Assembly (NCBI RefSeq): GCF_000763905.1
Contig: NZ_JRKN01000005.1
Location: forward strand, 124,001-188,000
DNA: 64,000 nt
Reading direction: 5' to 3'
From: Paracoccus halophilus
GTDB lineage: Bacteria > Pseudomonadota > Alphaproteobacteria > Rhodobacterales > Rhodobacteraceae
Part shown: positions 8,285 to 16,739 of the stretch, in pieces
How positions within the stretch are numbered: the stretch's first letter is position 1
Layout of the letters: every line of letters begins with the position of its first letter
Program-made: the position numbers and the translations under genes
Notes under the pieces: generated by a model
The model's database searches: none
What the model saw: only the letters and a program-made list of their open reading frames with translations
What the model was told of the DNA's origin: nothing

Positions 8285-8306
8285 CCGCCGGGATTCGACC
8301 CGGCGG
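8285..8306 (-). terminator. Perfect 8-bp hairpin between the RTX gene and rpsO, probable terminator
   Basis: CCGCCGGG and CCCGGCGG pair perfectly around a 6-base loop, followed on the minus strand by TTTCT. The position, 50 bp past the end of the RTX-repeat gene, fits a terminator for it. The loop and flanks (GGGTCGAATCCC, then TTTCTCCA) look like a tRNA T-arm and acceptor end with one base missing from the loop, but no tRNA body precedes it. Confidence 0.55.
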
Positions 8307-8357
8307 ATGCGCGCCTATAGCAGGGTTCTTGCGATTCGGAAATGCTTTCTGCGCCGC

Positions 8358-9257
8358 TCAGGCCGCCGCCGGGATGGCGCTCAGAAGGATATCCTGCGGC
8401 TGCAACCCGGCGGCGTTCAGCAAACGCCCGACGGCCACCCCGTCCAGCCGGATGACGGTCGCGCCATCGCTGTCCTCCTCGAGCGACACGACGGGCGGGA
8501 TGCCGCTGCCGTCATCCTCATAGCGCAGTTCGATCCGGTCCTCGCCCGGTGCGTAATCGGCAATGGTCGGGACGCCCTCGCCCGGCTCTTCCAGCAGGAA
8601 CAGGTCCATGCCCTCGCCGCCCTCGACATAGTCATTGGCGCCGCCGAAAAGCGTATCGTCCCCCTCGTCGCCATGCAGCCAGGCCCGGTCCCCGCCCCGG
8701 GACCCATGCAGCACATCGTCACCCGTGCCACCGTCAAGGTCGTCCTCGCCCGGCCCCGCGATCAGCGTGTCATTGCCGGAATTGCCCGAGATGAAATCAT
8801 CGCCGCCGCCACCCGCCAGCAGGTCATCGCCCTCGCCGCCGAAGATCATGTCATTGCCGGCGCCGCCGCGCACGGTGTCGTCGCCCCCCTGCCCGGCCAT
8901 TGAATCGTCACCCTCGCCGCCGTCGAGGGAATCGTCGCCGCCCGGCCCGTAATCCCCGTCGCCATAGATCCAGTCCGTGCCGTCGCCGCCCAGAAGCGTA
9001 TCGTCGCCCTGCCCGCCATGCAGGTCGTCATTGTCGCCAAAGCCGCGCAGCAGGTCGTCGCCATCCTCGCCCGCCAGCCAATCCGAGCCATCGGTTCCGT
9101 CCCGCGTGAGCCCCATGGGCGCGTCGGAATCGCCGGTGTCGGCGGTATCGTCCAGGCTGTCGAATTCCTCGTCCTCCTCGGGGCCGCGACCCGCAGAGGT
9201 CGTATCGATCGCCAGACCGGCACATAGCAAGGCTATCAGACTGCTCAACATCAACAT
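8358..9257 (-). CDS. RTX-type calcium-binding repeat protein
   Basis: About 299 residues. After a short hydrophobic N-terminus (MLMLSSLIALLCAGLA, likely a membrane anchor or signal) and an acidic linker (EEDEEFDSLDD), roughly eleven nonapeptide repeats of the GGxGxDxxx type follow (GGQGDDTLL, GGEGDDSMA, GGAGNDMIF and others). These fold into a calcium-binding beta roll. A C-terminal domain of about 80 residues carries the ADYAPGEDRIEL segment common in these proteins. No type I secretion genes lie nearby. The ATG at 9257 is preferred because related proteins begin with this hydrophobic run; a frame start at 9329 is possible. Its physiological role is unknown. Confidence 0.75.
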   Translation of the reverse strand: MLMLSSLIALLCAGLAIDTTSAGRGPEEDEEFDSLDDTADTGDSDAPMGLTRDGTDGSDWLAGEDGDDLLRGFGDNDDLHGGQGDDTLLGGDGTDWIYGDGDYGPGGDDSLDGGEGDDSMAGQGGDDTVRGGAGNDMIFGGEGDDLLAGGGGDDFISGNSGNDTLIAGPGEDDLDGGTGDDVLHGSRGGDRAWLHGDEGDDTLFGGANDYVEGGEGMDLFLLEEPGEGVPTIADYAPGEDRIELRYEDDGSGIPPVVSLEEDSDGATVIRLDGVAVGRLLNAAGLQPQDILLSAIPAAA

Positions 9258-9343
9258 GACCGGCACCCGGAACGAATCACTCAACCCTGACGATAACGAT
9301 ACGCCGCAGCAAGGCGAGGCGCATCCCATTTGTTAACATTAGG

Positions 9344-9856
9344 TTAATCCCAGAAACTGGGCTGCAATGCGCGCGGCAGATAAAGCGGATGCCGCGGGGC
9401 ACCGTTTTTCGTCAACCCGAAGTGGCAAAGCCGATAGCCGTCGCGGCGCAGCATCCGCGCGACCTCGGCACCGCGATCCAGCAAGGCGCCATCCGCGCCC
9501 CAGGCACAGATCACCAGATCCGCCCAGGCCGCCGCGCGCCTGATCGTGGCATCGTTTCCCGGCCCGACCGGATCGGCCGCGCCGCGAAGCTCCTGCGGAT
9601 ATGTGGCGCGAAAGGCGAAAAGGTTGACGATCCGGTAACCCGTCGCGCCCAGATCGCGGGCGCGGCTTTCGCAGCGCGCGATGGTCGGGTCGTTCCGGCG
9701 ATGATCCGCGACCGAGGGGTTGAGCATGACGAACGCGATCCGCCTGCCCTGCCCCCATTCGCGTGTAAGCGCATAGCGGTAAACCCCGCAGCGCGAAAAG
9801 ACCGCGGTCGAGCGCCGCCCCCCATCGCTGTGACGCCGCGTGATCCGGTCAGCCAT
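9344..9856 (-). CDS. DUF1643 domain protein
   Basis: A 170-residue protein matching DUF1643, with the family's VMLNPSVAD segment, the following NDPTIARC, the IVNLFAFRAT stretch and a C-terminal GLTKNGAPRHPLYLP. Members are small, cytoplasmic and of unknown function; nothing in the sequence supports an enzyme activity. It lies between the RTX gene and the YggS-type gene, all on the minus strand, with a gap of 89 bp from the latter. Confidence 0.85.
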   Translation of the reverse strand: MADRITRRHSDGGRRSTAVFSRCGVYRYALTREWGQGRRIAFVMLNPSVADHRRNDPTIARCESRARDLGATGYRIVNLFAFRATYPQELRGAADPVGPGNDATIRRAAAWADLVICAWGADGALLDRGAEVARMLRRDGYRLCHFGLTKNGAPRHPLYLPRALQPSFWD

Positions 9857-9945
9857 CGCGTCCTGCCAAAGCCGGCCGCCGGGTTTGCCACCGGAAGCTG
9901 CGGCTCATGCTGCGATCGGCACAAGGCTTGGCGGGCATCGCGGAC

Positions 9946-10599
9946 CTAGCCGTAATCGCGGGCGCCAAAGATCGCGGAGCCGACGCGAATATGGGTCGCA
10001 CCCTCGGCAATGGCGGATTCGAAATCGCCGCTCATCCCCATGGAAAGGCCGCTGAGCCCGTTGGCGCCGGCAATCTCGCGCAGGGCGCGGAAATGCGGCA
10101 CCGGGTCCTGATCTTCGGGCGGGATGCACATCAGCCCGGTCAGCGGCAGGTCCAGCGCCCGGCATTCGGCGATGAAGGCATCGGCATCGGCCGGCAGGAT
10201 ACCCGCCTTTTGCGGCTCGGCGCCGGTATTGACCTGCGCGAAAAGCTGCGGACAGGCACCGCGCGCCTGAACCTGCCGGGCCAGTTTCTGCGCCAGTGAC
10301 GGGCGGTCCAGCGTGTGGATCGCGTCGAACAGATCAAGCGCGGCTTTCAGCTTGTTGGTCTGCAGAGGGCCGATCATGTGCAGCTCGACCCCGGCGAAAC
10401 CCTCGCGCCATGCCGGCCATTTTCCGGCGGCCTCCTGCACGTAATTCTCGCCAAAGATGCGCTGGCCCGCGGCCAGGGCGGCTTCGATCCGCGGCGGCGG
10501 CTGCACCTTGCTGACGGCAATCAGCACGACATCCCCGGGCGCCCGCCCGGCCTTGGCTTCGGCAGCCGCGATACGGCCTCTGATCTCATCCAGTCCCAT
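9946..10599 (-). CDS. YggS/PROSC-family pyridoxal-phosphate homeostasis protein
   Basis: A 217-residue single-domain TIM-barrel protein that binds pyridoxal phosphate and buffers its level and amino-acid pools. Family signatures are visible: LIAVSKVQPP with the PLP lysine near residue 30, FGENYVQEA, HMIGPLQTNK, QVNTGAEPQKAG and the C-terminal LSMGMSGDFESAIAEGATHIRVGSAIFG. The open frame continues far upstream through the antisense of the porin gene, but homology begins at the ATG at 10599 (MGLDEIRGRI). It follows the porin gene on the same strand behind a strong terminator, so it is probably transcribed from its own promoter or by read-through. Confidence 0.92.
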   Translation of the reverse strand: MGLDEIRGRIAAAEAKAGRAPGDVVLIAVSKVQPPPRIEAALAAGQRIFGENYVQEAAGKWPAWREGFAGVELHMIGPLQTNKLKAALDLFDAIHTLDRPSLAQKLARQVQARGACPQLFAQVNTGAEPQKAGILPADADAFIAECRALDLPLTGLMCIPPEDQDPVPHFRALREIAGANGLSGLSMGMSGDFESAIAEGATHIRVGSAIFGARDYG

Positions 10600-10613
10600 G
10601 GCCACATGATTCC

Positions 10614-10644
10614 CAAAAGAAAAGAGCGGGCGCAAGGCCCGCTC
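10614..10644 (-). terminator. Strong rho-independent terminator after the porin gene
   Basis: GAGCGGGC and GCCCGCTC form a perfect 8-bp stem with a 5-base loop, followed in the minus direction by TTTTCTTTT. It lies 32 bp past the porin stop, as expected for a highly expressed single gene. Confidence 0.92.
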
Positions 10645-10675
10645 ATTCCTGTTTCGCCATTCGGATCCGCGAGGA

Positions 10676-11737
10676 TCAGAATTTGAACTTGATACCGAAG
10701 TCAGCAACGGTGTCCGAAGCGTAGTCGGAGTCGGCGATCGCACCGGCCAGGACAGCGCCGCCGCCCAGGTCGTATTCGGCGCCGATGCCGAAGGTGTCGA
10801 AGTCTTCGTCGTCGAAGCCGGCGGTGATGGCTTCGAACTCGTCACGACGCCAGAAGCCTTCGAAGGTCCAGGCCTGGTATTCATAGGCCATGGACAGACC
10901 GTAGGTGCGGTCGTATTCGTAGTCAGCCAGCGCCAGGGTGAAGTCCGGAGCGTCGTCGATCTGCAGCGTGAACTCGCCGCGCTCGTCATAATCGACGATG
11001 ATACCCTTGACGCTGAAGCCGCCGGTCTTGAACTCACCACCCAAGGTGATTTCCTTGGCGTCGTCATGCTTGGCGTAACCAAGGCCGACCATCCACGAAC
11101 CGTTGGCAAGTTCGCCGTTGTAGCTACCGGCGACCGACCACGCGACGTCGGTATCGGTGTCATTGTCGGCGGGGTCGAACGCGTCGTCTTCTTCGTCGTA
11201 GTAGGGGTTGTCCGAACCGGTTGCGCCCGGCCAGTCGTTGTCGCTGGCGTCGCTGGCCGACAGGAACAGGTTGAAGTTGTTGATGCTGTACTCGTACAGG
11301 ATGTTCGGACCCTGATCGGTGTTTTCACCGTCGCCGGTCAGGTACGAGATTTCCTCGACGTCGCCGACAAAGGTACCGTCGGTGTAGCCGATTTCATACA
11401 GGTCGCCGATGGCGGCTTCCGAAGCGGACAGGGTGTCGCCCATCGACAGCTTGCCATAGGTGCCCGAAATCCAGACCGCACCGGCAGTACCGCGAGCCGC
11501 CGAACGGAAACGGTTGGCGTTGTAGTTTTCCTGGTCGACGCGGAAGGCGGCACCGAAGGACAGGCCGGCATCCGATTCACCGGTCAGGGTGAACTTGACG
11601 CGGGCACGGCTGCCGAACTGAGCGTCGTTGCCGTCATAGACCACACCCATACGGCCGTCGCCCGACAGCGCCACTTCGGCGGAAGCGAAGCCGGCCGACA
11701 GAACCAGGGCGCTGGTCGCGAAAAGAACCTTTTTCAT
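10676..11737 (-). CDS. Outer-membrane porin, Rhodobacter type
   Basis: A 353-residue precursor with a Sec signal peptide (MKKVLFATSALVLSAGFASA) and a mature beta-barrel beginning EVALSGDGRMGV, as in Rhodobacteraceae general porins. The chain alternates short amphipathic strands with strongly acidic loops; one loop (about 165-185) is nearly all D, E, N and T. It ends in phenylalanine (GIKFKF), the usual signal for barrel insertion. It should form a trimeric diffusion channel. A long upstream region of 313 bp and a strong terminator point to a monocistronic, highly expressed gene. The codon choice is very biased, in keeping with this. Confidence 0.92.
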   Translation of the reverse strand: MKKVLFATSALVLSAGFASAEVALSGDGRMGVVYDGNDAQFGSRARVKFTLTGESDAGLSFGAAFRVDQENYNANRFRSAARGTAGAVWISGTYGKLSMGDTLSASEAAIGDLYEIGYTDGTFVGDVEEISYLTGDGENTDQGPNILYEYSINNFNLFLSASDASDNDWPGATGSDNPYYDEEDDAFDPADNDTDTDVAWSVAGSYNGELANGSWMVGLGYAKHDDAKEITLGGEFKTGGFSVKGIIVDYDERGEFTLQIDDAPDFTLALADYEYDRTYGLSMAYEYQAWTFEGFWRRDEFEAITAGFDDEDFDTFGIGAEYDLGGGAVLAGAIADSDYASDTVADFGIKFKF

Positions 11738-12050
11738 GGTTTTCCCTCTTGTCTCTACTCATCTGCCCCACCCGGTCTTCCGGCTTGGGGTATGCTTGTG
11801 ATGTCGCGCGTTCGGCCCTGCTTTGCAACGAAATCAGCCCGGAGCAACCCGTTTCCGAACTGCTGTGATGCACAAGCGCCACACCGGGTTGCCCCTGCCG
11901 ACACGGACTCGCGAACCGGATTCGGTCCCGGTGCGGACGGGCGATTGCCGCATTGGGCGGGGCTTTGCCGGCCCTGGCGGCGCAGCCTCTCTTGTCGCAA
12001 GGGGCGAAATTGCGCTATGGCTCGCGCAAGAACGATCCGGGGGACGACAA
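11738..12050. other. Divergent intergenic region between porin and DUF3576 lipoprotein genes
   Basis: No supported gene. It must hold the porin promoter and leader (minus strand; AGAGGGAAAACC precedes the porin ATG) and the promoter of the lipoprotein gene. Open frames that cross it lack start signals. No clear operator symmetry was found. Confidence 0.5.
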
Positions 12051-12554
12051 ATGATCAGAAGCGCCGCACGGCTGACCGCCGCCCTGCTTGTAATCGCCGG
12101 GCTTGCCGCCTGTTCCGGCCGGGGATCGGGCTCTGCGGGTTCGGCCGGCTCGGGGCTTGGCGGCGGCGGAGGCCAGACGCAGGCGCAGAACACCGCCCCG
12201 CGCGAGGAATCGACCTTCTGGGACCTGTTCTCGAATCGCCGCAATCCGAACGATACGGTGGCGGTGAACCGCTATCTGTGGAATGCCAGCCTTGAGGTGC
12301 TGAACTTCCTGCCGCAGCAGGTCATCGACCCCTTTACCGGCGTGATCGTGACCGGTTACGGCACACCGCCCGGCGGCAACCGGGCCTATCGCGCCACGGT
12401 CAAGGTCAGCGATCCGTCGCTGGACGCGCGTGCGCTCAAGGTATCCTTGCAGGGGCCGGGCGGCAGCGCGGTGGCGCCCGATACGGTGCGCGCGGTCGAG
12501 GATGCGATCCTGACCCGCGCCCGGCAGCTGCGCGTGCAGGACAAGAACCTCTGA
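12051..12554 (+). CDS. DUF3576 lipoprotein
   Basis: A 167-residue precursor with a lipoprotein signal peptide; the lipobox is LAAC with the acylated cysteine at residue 21. A flexible Gly/Ser-rich linker follows (about 22-40), then the DUF3576 domain (about 50-165) with FWDLFSNRRNPNDTVAVNRYLW and the end EDAILTRARQLRV. These proteins are conserved in alphaproteobacteria upstream of leuS or nearby and have no assigned function; an envelope role is likely. GGGGGA lies ahead of the ATG. A 66-bp gap separates it from leuS, so they are probably in one operon with the LPS-assembly gene lptE. Confidence 0.85.
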   Translation: MIRSAARLTAALLVIAGLAACSGRGSGSAGSAGSGLGGGGGQTQAQNTAPREESTFWDLFSNRRNPNDTVAVNRYLWNASLEVLNFLPQQVIDPFTGVIVTGYGTPPGGNRAYRATVKVSDPSLDARALKVSLQGPGGSAVAPDTVRAVEDAILTRARQLRVQDKNL

Positions 12555-12620
12555 CAGCGCTGGACCTGTCCAGACGCAACAGCTAATACCCTGCGGGCAA
12601 TCTGACGCCCGGAGGTTCCC

Positions 12621-15242
12621 ATGCCCTATGATCCCGCAATCAGCGAACCGCACTGGCAAAAGGCCTGGGACGACGCGGGCAGCTTTCTGGCGCGCCGCGA
12701 CGAACGGCCCAAATATTACGTGCTCGAGATGTTCCCCTATCCGTCGGGGCGCATCCATATGGGCCATGTGCGCAACTATACCATGGGCGATGTGGTGGCG
12801 CGGTTCAAACGCGCGCAGGGATTCAGCGTGCTGCATCCGATGGGCTGGGACGCGTTCGGCATGCCGGCCGAAAATGCCGCGATGGAGCAGGGCGGCCATC
12901 CCCGCGACTGGACCTATGGCAATATTGCCACAATGCGCGAGCAGCTGAAGCCGCTGGGCCTGTCGATCGACTGGAGCCGCGAATTCGCCACCTGCGACGA
13001 CGATTACGTCGCGCAGCAGCAGGCGCTGTTTCTGGACATGCTCGAGGCCGGCCTGATCACCCGCAAATCGGCGCAGGTGAACTGGGACCCGGTCGATATG
13101 ACCGTGCTCGCCAATGAGCAGGTCATCGACGGCAAGGGCTGGCGCTCGGGCGCGCCGGTCGAGCGCAAGGAACTGACGCAATGGTTCTTTCGCATCTCGG
13201 ATTATTCCGAGGAACTGCTGGCGGCGCTGGACGGGCTGACCGGCTGGCCGGACAAGGTCCGGCTGATGCAGGCGAACTGGATCGGCAAGTCGCGCGGGCT
13301 GCAATTCCACTTTCAGACCTCGGGCGCGCCGGCGGGCTTCGACCGGATCGAGGTCTATACCACGCGTCCCGACACGCTGATGGGCGCCTCGTTCGCGGCG
13401 CTGTCGCCCGATCATCCGCTGATCCGGGCGCTGGCCGCGGATCGCCCCGAGATCGCCGCCTTCGTCGAGGAATGCCGCCGCCTCGGCACCACCGAGGAAG
13501 CCATCGAGACCGCGCCGAAAATGGGTCTGGATACCGGCCTGACGGTTCGCCATCCGCTTGATCCGAATTGGCAATTGCCGGTCTGGATCGCGAATTTCGT
13601 GCTGATGGATTACGGCACCGGCGCCATCTTCGGCAGCCCCGCCCATGACGAGCGCGACCACGAATTCGCCACCAAATACGGGCTGCCGATCCGCGCCACC
13701 TTCGGCGAGCGCGGAATGACGCAGGAACAGGCCGATGCGATGGTGGCGAAAGCCCCCTATGTGCCGCTGAAATCCGAAACCGTCACCTATGTGCGCGGCT
13801 TCGCCGGCCCCGCCGAGCAGACCGGCGAGGATGCGGTGATCGCCGCCATCGCCCATGCCGAGACCAAGGGTTACGGCGAGGGCGTGACCAAGTACCGGCT
13901 GCGCGACTGGGGCATTTCCCGCCAGCGTTACTGGGGCTGCCCGATTCCGGTCGTGCATTGCGACGGCTGCGGCACGGTCCCCGAGGCCAAGCAGAACCTG
14001 CCGGTTCTGCTGCCGCGCGACGTGACCTTCGACACGCCCGGCAATCCGCTGGACCGCCACCCGACCTGGCGTCGGACGACCTGTCCGAAATGCGGCGGCG
14101 CGGCGCGGCGCGAAACCGACACGATGGATACCTTTGTCGATTCGTCGTGGTATTACGCGCGCTTCACCTCGCCCGGCGCGGCGACCCCGACCGAGCGCGC
14201 CGACGCCGATTACTGGATGAACGTGGACCAGTATATCGGCGGCATCGAGCATGCGATCCTGCACCTGCTCTATTCGCGATTCTTCGCCCGCGCGATGGTC
14301 AGGACCGGCCATCTGCCCGAAAGCGCCAAGGAACCCTTCGACGCGCTGTTCACCCAGGGCATGGTCACGCATGAGATCTATAGGATCACTGAAAAATATC
14401 CAGTTGAGAATCTAGCCAGTGACAGTCGGGCAGTTATTAAATCAGAGTTCCCCACTGCTAAGGCCATCCATTGGCCGATCTATTATTTTCCCGAGCAGGT
14501 TGAACACCGTCCCGACGGTGTTTTCCTCAAGAATACTAATACCCCGGTCGAGGTGATCGCCTCGGCCAAGATGTCGAAATCCAAGAAGAATGTCGTCGAT
14601 CCGGTCGATATCGTCGCGAATTTCGGCGCCGATACCGCGCGCTGGTTCATGCTGTCCGACAGCCCGCCCGAGCGGGACGTGGAATGGACCGCCGCCGGGG
14701 CCGAGGCGGCGCACAAGTTCCTCGCCCGCGTCTGGCGTCTGGCCGACGAGGTGCCCGAGGGCGCCGAGGATCCCGAACTGCTGCGCGCCGCCCACCGCGC
14801 CATTGCCGATGTGACCCGGTCCATCGAGGGGTTCGCCTTCAACAAGGCGGTGGCCAAACTCTATGAGCTGGCAAATATCATCGGCAAATCCCCGGCCGGC
14901 GGCGAACAGCGCCGTGCGGCGCTGCGCATCATGGCGCAGCTGATGGCGCCGATGGTGCCGCATCTGGCCGAAGAGATCTGGTCGAAAGCCGGCGGGCAGG
15001 GCATGGTGGTCGATGCCGCCTGGCCGCAGGCCGACCCCGCGCTGCTGGTCTCGGACAGCGTGGTGCTGCCGATCCAGATCAACGGCAAGCGGCGCGCGGA
15101 AATCCAGGTACCCAAGGACATGCCCAAGGAAGAGATCGAAACCCTCGTGCTGGCCGATGAAACCGTGCAGCGCTTCATGGAGGGCGCGGCGCCGAAAAAG
15201 CTGATCGTCGTGCCCGGGCGGATCGTCAATGTCGTGGTCTAG
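12621..15242 (+). CDS. leuS: Leucyl-tRNA synthetase
   Basis: An 873-residue class I synthetase that charges tRNA-Leu. The HIGH-type motif is HMGH (about residue 50), the editing (CP1) domain covers about 220-420 with a TTRPDT segment and a HDERD motif, the zinc-like cysteine segment is [10 protein letters not shown], and the KMSKS loop is AKMSKSKKN. Between GMVTHEIY and KMSKS, the leucine-specific domain is expanded (about 67 residues between GMV and KMSKS, where I expect 40-50). Its DNA (about 14380-14545) is AT-rich, with 34 G+C in the 80 bases 14381-14460, and uses codons rare in its neighbours (CTA, AGG, TCA, ATT, GTT). The frame is intact, so the enzyme is likely functional. It overlaps lptE by 14 bp. 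Confidence 0.97.
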   Translation: MPYDPAISEPHWQKAWDDAGSFLARRDERPKYYVLEMFPYPSGRIHMGHVRNYTMGDVVARFKRAQGFSVLHPMGWDAFGMPAENAAMEQGGHPRDWTYGNIATMREQLKPLGLSIDWSREFATCDDDYVAQQQALFLDMLEAGLITRKSAQVNWDPVDMTVLANEQVIDGKGWRSGAPVERKELTQWFFRISDYSEELLAALDGLTGWPDKVRLMQANWIGKSRGLQFHFQTSGAPAGFDRIEVYTTRPDTLMGASFAALSPDHPLIRALAADRPEIAAFVEECRRLGTTEEAIETAPKMGLDTGLTVRHPLDPNWQLPVWIANFVLMDYGTGAIFGSPAHDERDHEFATKYGLPIRATFGERGMTQEQADAMVAKAPYVPLKSETVTYVRGFAGPAEQTGEDAVIAAIAHAETKGYGEGVTKYRLRDWGISRQRYWGCPIPVVHCDGCGTVPEAKQNLPVLLPRDVTFDTPGNPLDRHPTWRRTTCPKCGGAARRETDTMDTFVDSSWYYARFTSPGAATPTERADADYWMNVDQYIGGIEHAILHLLYSRFFARAMVRTGHLPESAKEPFDALFTQGMVTHEIYRITEKYPVENLASDSRAVIKSEFPTAKAIHWPIYYFPEQVEHRPDGVFLKNTNTPVEVIASAKMSKSKKNVVDPVDIVANFGADTARWFMLSDSPPERDVEWTAAGAEAAHKFLARVWRLADEVPEGAEDPELLRAAHRAIADVTRSIEGFAFNKAVAKLYELANIIGKSPAGGEQRRAALRIMAQLMAPMVPHLAEEIWSKAGGQGMVVDAAWPQADPALLVSDSVVLPIQINGKRRAEIQVPKDMPKEEIETLVLADETVQRFMEGAAPKKLIVVPGRIVNVVV

Positions 15243-15714
15243 GCGCAGCCTGTTCGCCCTGCTGCCGGCGCTGGCCGCCTGCGGCTTTTCGCCGGTCTAC
15301 GGGCCGGGCGGCACCGGCAGCAGGCTGTTTGGCCAGATTCGCGCCGACGATCCGTCGACCCCCGACGAATACGCCTTTGCGGGGCGCCTCATGGAACGGC
15401 TAGGCCCGGATCGGGATGCGCGATTCGCGCTGGCCTATCAGCTGCGCATCGCCGTGGTGCCGCAGGCGATCACCCCCGATGAGGTGACCACCCGCTATTC
15501 GCTGAACGGCACCGCCGGATTCGTGCTGACCCGGGCGGAAACCCGCGAGGTCGTGACCCGTGGGCAGGTCAGCAGTTTCACCTCGTATTCGACCACCGGG
15601 ACGACCATCGCCACCATGTCGGCCGAACAGGACGCCCATGAACGGCTGGCCCGGATGCTGGCCGATCAGGTGGTGACGCGGCTGCTGGCCGTCGATCCCG
15701 ACCAGATGCAATGA
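15229..15714 (+). CDS. lptE: LPS-assembly lipoprotein LptE
   Basis: A 161-residue lipoprotein; signal peptide with lipobox LAAC (cysteine near residue 18) followed by GFSPVYGP, a typical alphaproteobacterial LptE start. LptE plugs the LptD barrel and helps place lipopolysaccharide in the outer leaflet of the outer membrane. Sequence conservation in the family is low, so the call rests on the N-terminal motif, size and the conserved leuS-lptE-holA order. The start lies inside the leuS end (14-bp overlap), and the stop overlaps holA by four bases (ATGA). Confidence 0.88.
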   Translation: MSWSRRSLFALLPALAACGFSPVYGPGGTGSRLFGQIRADDPSTPDEYAFAGRLMERLGPDRDARFALAYQLRIAVVPQAITPDEVTTRYSLNGTAGFVLTRAETREVVTRGQVSSFTSYSTTGTTIATMSAEQDAHERLARMLADQVVTRLLAVDPDQMQ

Positions 15715-16739
15715 ACCTCAAGGGGGCCGAGATCGCGCGCTATCTGGCGCGTCCCGATCCGACGCGCCCGGCATTGCTGATCCATGGCCGCGACGCGATG
15801 CGCGTCGCGCTGAAACGGGCCGAGGCGGTCCGGGCGCTGGTCGGGCAGGGCGCCGAGGAAGAGATGCGCCTGACGCGCCTGCCCGGCGCCGATCTGCGCA
15901 AGGACCCGGCGCAGCTGCTGGATGCGGTCAAGGCGGTGGGCTTCTTTCCCGGCCAGCGCGTGGTTCTGGTCGATGACGCCCCCGACGGCGCCGCCGCCGC
16001 CGTCGCCGCCGCGATCGGGGAATGGAAAACGGGCGACGCGGTGATCGTGGTCACGGCCGGCGCGCTCAGCAAATCCTCGGCGCTGCGCAAGCTGTTCGAG
16101 CCGCACAAGACGGCCGTCGCCGCGCCCATCTATGACGACCCCCCCGGCGAGGAGGAGATCACCCGCTGGCTCTCCGATGCCGGGCTGCACGAGCTGCCGC
16201 GCGACGCCATGCAGGACCTGATCGCGCTGAGCCGGGCGCTGAATCCCGGCGATTTCCGCCAGACGGTGGAAAAAATCGCGCTCTACAAGCATGGCGATCC
16301 CGCGCCGCTGACGCCCGCCGAAATCGCCGAGCTTGCCCCGGCCACCGTCGAGGCCGAGGTCGATGACCTGATCGATTGCGTGGCCGAGGGCCGCGCCCGC
16401 GAGTTCGGCGCGCTGATGCGCCGGATCGAGGGGCAGGGCATCGCGCCGGTCACTTTGTGCATCGCCGCCCTGCGCCATTTCCGGGCGCTGCATGCCGGAA
16501 CCTCGGATCCGGGCGGGCCGGGGACCGGCATGGCGCGGCTGCGGCCGCCGGTCTTCGGACCACGGCGCGACCGGATGATCCGGCAGGCGCAGAACTGGGG
16601 AATGCGGGCGCTTGAGGACGCGATCCACCAGCTGATCGAGACCGATCTGACGCTGCGCTCATCCTCGCGCGCGCCGGCCATGGCGGTGATCGAGCGGATG
16701 CTGTTGCGTCTGTGCATGATGCCGCGGGGCGGCCGGTGA
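15711..16739 (+). CDS. holA: DNA polymerase III delta subunit
   Basis: 342 residues, full length for HolA. This is the clamp-loader subunit that opens the beta clamp. Visible features are the AAA+-like N-terminus (LLIHGRDAMRVALKRAEAV), the LTRLPGADLRKDP segment, VVLVDDAPDG and the C-terminal collar domain with LRHFRALHAG and the helical end MLLRLCMMPRGGR. It follows lptE with an ATGA overlap and overlaps the next flavoprotein gene by four bases (GTGA), so the whole leuS unit reads as one transcript. Confidence 0.94.
   Translation: MNLKGAEIARYLARPDPTRPALLIHGRDAMRVALKRAEAVRALVGQGAEEEMRLTRLPGADLRKDPAQLLDAVKAVGFFPGQRVVLVDDAPDGAAAAVAAAIGEWKTGDAVIVVTAGALSKSSALRKLFEPHKTAVAAPIYDDPPGEEEITRWLSDAGLHELPRDAMQDLIALSRALNPGDFRQTVEKIALYKHGDPAPLTPAEIAELAPATVEAEVDDLIDCVAEGRAREFGALMRRIEGQGIAPVTLCIAALRHFRALHAGTSDPGGPGTGMARLRPPVFGPRRDRMIRQAQNWGMRALEDAIHQLIETDLTLRSSSRAPAMAVIERMLLRLCMMPRGGR

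Noticed and set aside
8270..8357. Possible tRNA gene
   Set aside because: Only a T-arm-like hairpin; loop one base short and no D-arm, anticodon arm or paired acceptor stem could be formed upstream.
9946..11328. Apparent fusion of a Thr/Ser/Pro-rich protein to the YggS-like protein
   Set aside because: The upstream part is the porin gene read in another frame; YggS homology begins at 10599.
12015..14372. 785-residue open frame on the minus strand opposite leuS
   Set aside because: Shadow of leuS and the DUF3576 gene; ends where the AT-rich segment of leuS begins to introduce stops.
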